NCBI GenBank assembly: GCA_031552355.1
Contig: JAVBMO010000008.1
Location: 1 to 6,098, forward strand
Direction: 5' to 3'
Length of the DNA stretch: 6,098 bases
Origin: JAVBMO01 sp031552355
Lineage (GTDB): Bacteria > Bacteroidota > Bacteroidia > Bacteroidales > P3
Program-made: the position numbers and the translations under genes
Shown: positions 5,661-6,098 of the stretch, in pieces
How the letters are laid out: each line of letters starts with the position of its first letter
Numbering within the stretch: the stretch's first letter is position 1
The notes under the pieces: model-generated
Databases searched by the model: none
Seen by the model: only the letters and a program-made list of their open reading frames with translations
Told to the model about the DNA's origin: nothing

Positions 5661-6098
5661 ATGACAACAACCACTTGGATTATTATAGGTGTAGCAGTTT
5701 TGCTGTTAATTTATTTTATTTCGTTATACAACCGTTTGGTTAAATACCGCAACACACGCGAAAATGCTTTCGCCGACATTGATGTTCAATTAAAGCAACG
5801 CCACGATTTGATTCCACAATTAGTGGAAACCGTCCGCGGTTACATGAAACATGAAAGCGAAACGTTGATTAATGTAACAAAAGCTCGCAATGAAGCCCTT
5901 GCAGCACAATCCATTGACCAAAAAATTGATGCAGAAAACAAACTTTCAGCAGCTTTAAATGGTTTGAAAGTTACTTTGGAAGCTTATCCTGATTTAAAAG
6001 CCAGTCAAAACTTTTTGCAATTGCAAGACGAAATTTCCGATGTGGAAAATAAACTGGCTGCCGTTCGCCGCTATTTCAATTCTGCTACCAAAGAATAT
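5661..6098 (+). CDS. lemA: LemA family protein (partial, 3' end beyond window)
   Basis: The first 146 codons of a LemA-family membrane protein, open to the last base of the window; the family is usually about 185-200 residues, so roughly 40-50 are missing. The ATG at 5661 is followed by a short N-terminal segment and one transmembrane helix (about 6-23, WIIIGVAVLLLIYFISLY). A helical domain, likely cytoplasmic or periplasmic, comes next. Family signatures are AFADIDVQLKQRHDLIPQLV (36-55) with VRGYMKHE following, and YPDLKASQNFLQLQDEISDV (109-128) followed by ENKLAAVRRYFNSATKEY. The biochemical role of LemA is not established. The genes often neighbour TPM-domain or HtpX-type membrane proteins, which would lie beyond this window. 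It starts 89 bases after the small acidic gene, on the same strand. There is only a weak purine run (AAGTAAGAAAAA) before the start. Confidence 0.95.
   Translation, partial: MTTTTWIIIGVAVLLLIYFISLYNRLVKYRNTRENAFADIDVQLKQRHDLIPQLVETVRGYMKHESETLINVTKARNEALAAQSIDQKIDAENKLSAALNGLKVTLEAYPDLKASQNFLQLQDEISDVENKLAAVRRYFNSATKEY

Noticed and set aside
1..6098. CRISPR array, tRNA or rRNA genes, prophage or defence system
   Set aside because: No regular repeat-spacer pattern, RNA gene signature or relevant protein domain was seen on either strand.

Overview
The window looks like a piece of chromosome from a member of the Bacteroidota, most likely a Bacteroidales-type organism. The DNA is AT-rich. Ribosome binding sites are mostly weak or absent. 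Three intergenic regions carry the Bacteroidota promoter pattern TAnnTTTG, two of them with a TTTG box upstream. The Rho protein has the long disordered insertion found in this phylum. I cannot name a genus from the sequence alone.

Layout, left to right. Positions 1-378 hold the 3' end of an ISAs1-family insertion sequence whose transposase is broken by a one-base deletion near 147. On the minus strand lie a D-2-hydroxyacid dehydrogenase (410-1375) and, just upstream of it, a secreted LytM/M23 peptidase with a LysM domain (1406-2341). These two are probably one transcript read from a promoter at 2392-2423. An intergenic stretch follows, ending in a strong hairpin terminator (2591-2630) that belongs to the next minus-strand gene, a YqeY-family protein (2659-3111). 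A divergent promoter region (about 3112-3433) separates it from the plus-strand genes: rho (3434-5239), a small acidic protein of unknown function whose start overlaps the rho stop (5239-5571), and a lemA gene (5661 onward) that runs off the window.

Most of this is core housekeeping content: cell-wall turnover, amino-acid or hydroxyacid metabolism, a tRNA-amidotransferase-like accessory protein, transcription termination and a membrane-anchored LemA protein. I see no defence system, CRISPR array, RNA gene, prophage or other large accessory system. The points most worth a second look are the charge-blocked disordered region of Rho and the uncharacterised acidic protein translationally coupled to it, which could be a Rho-associated factor. 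That functional link is inference from position and composition only.
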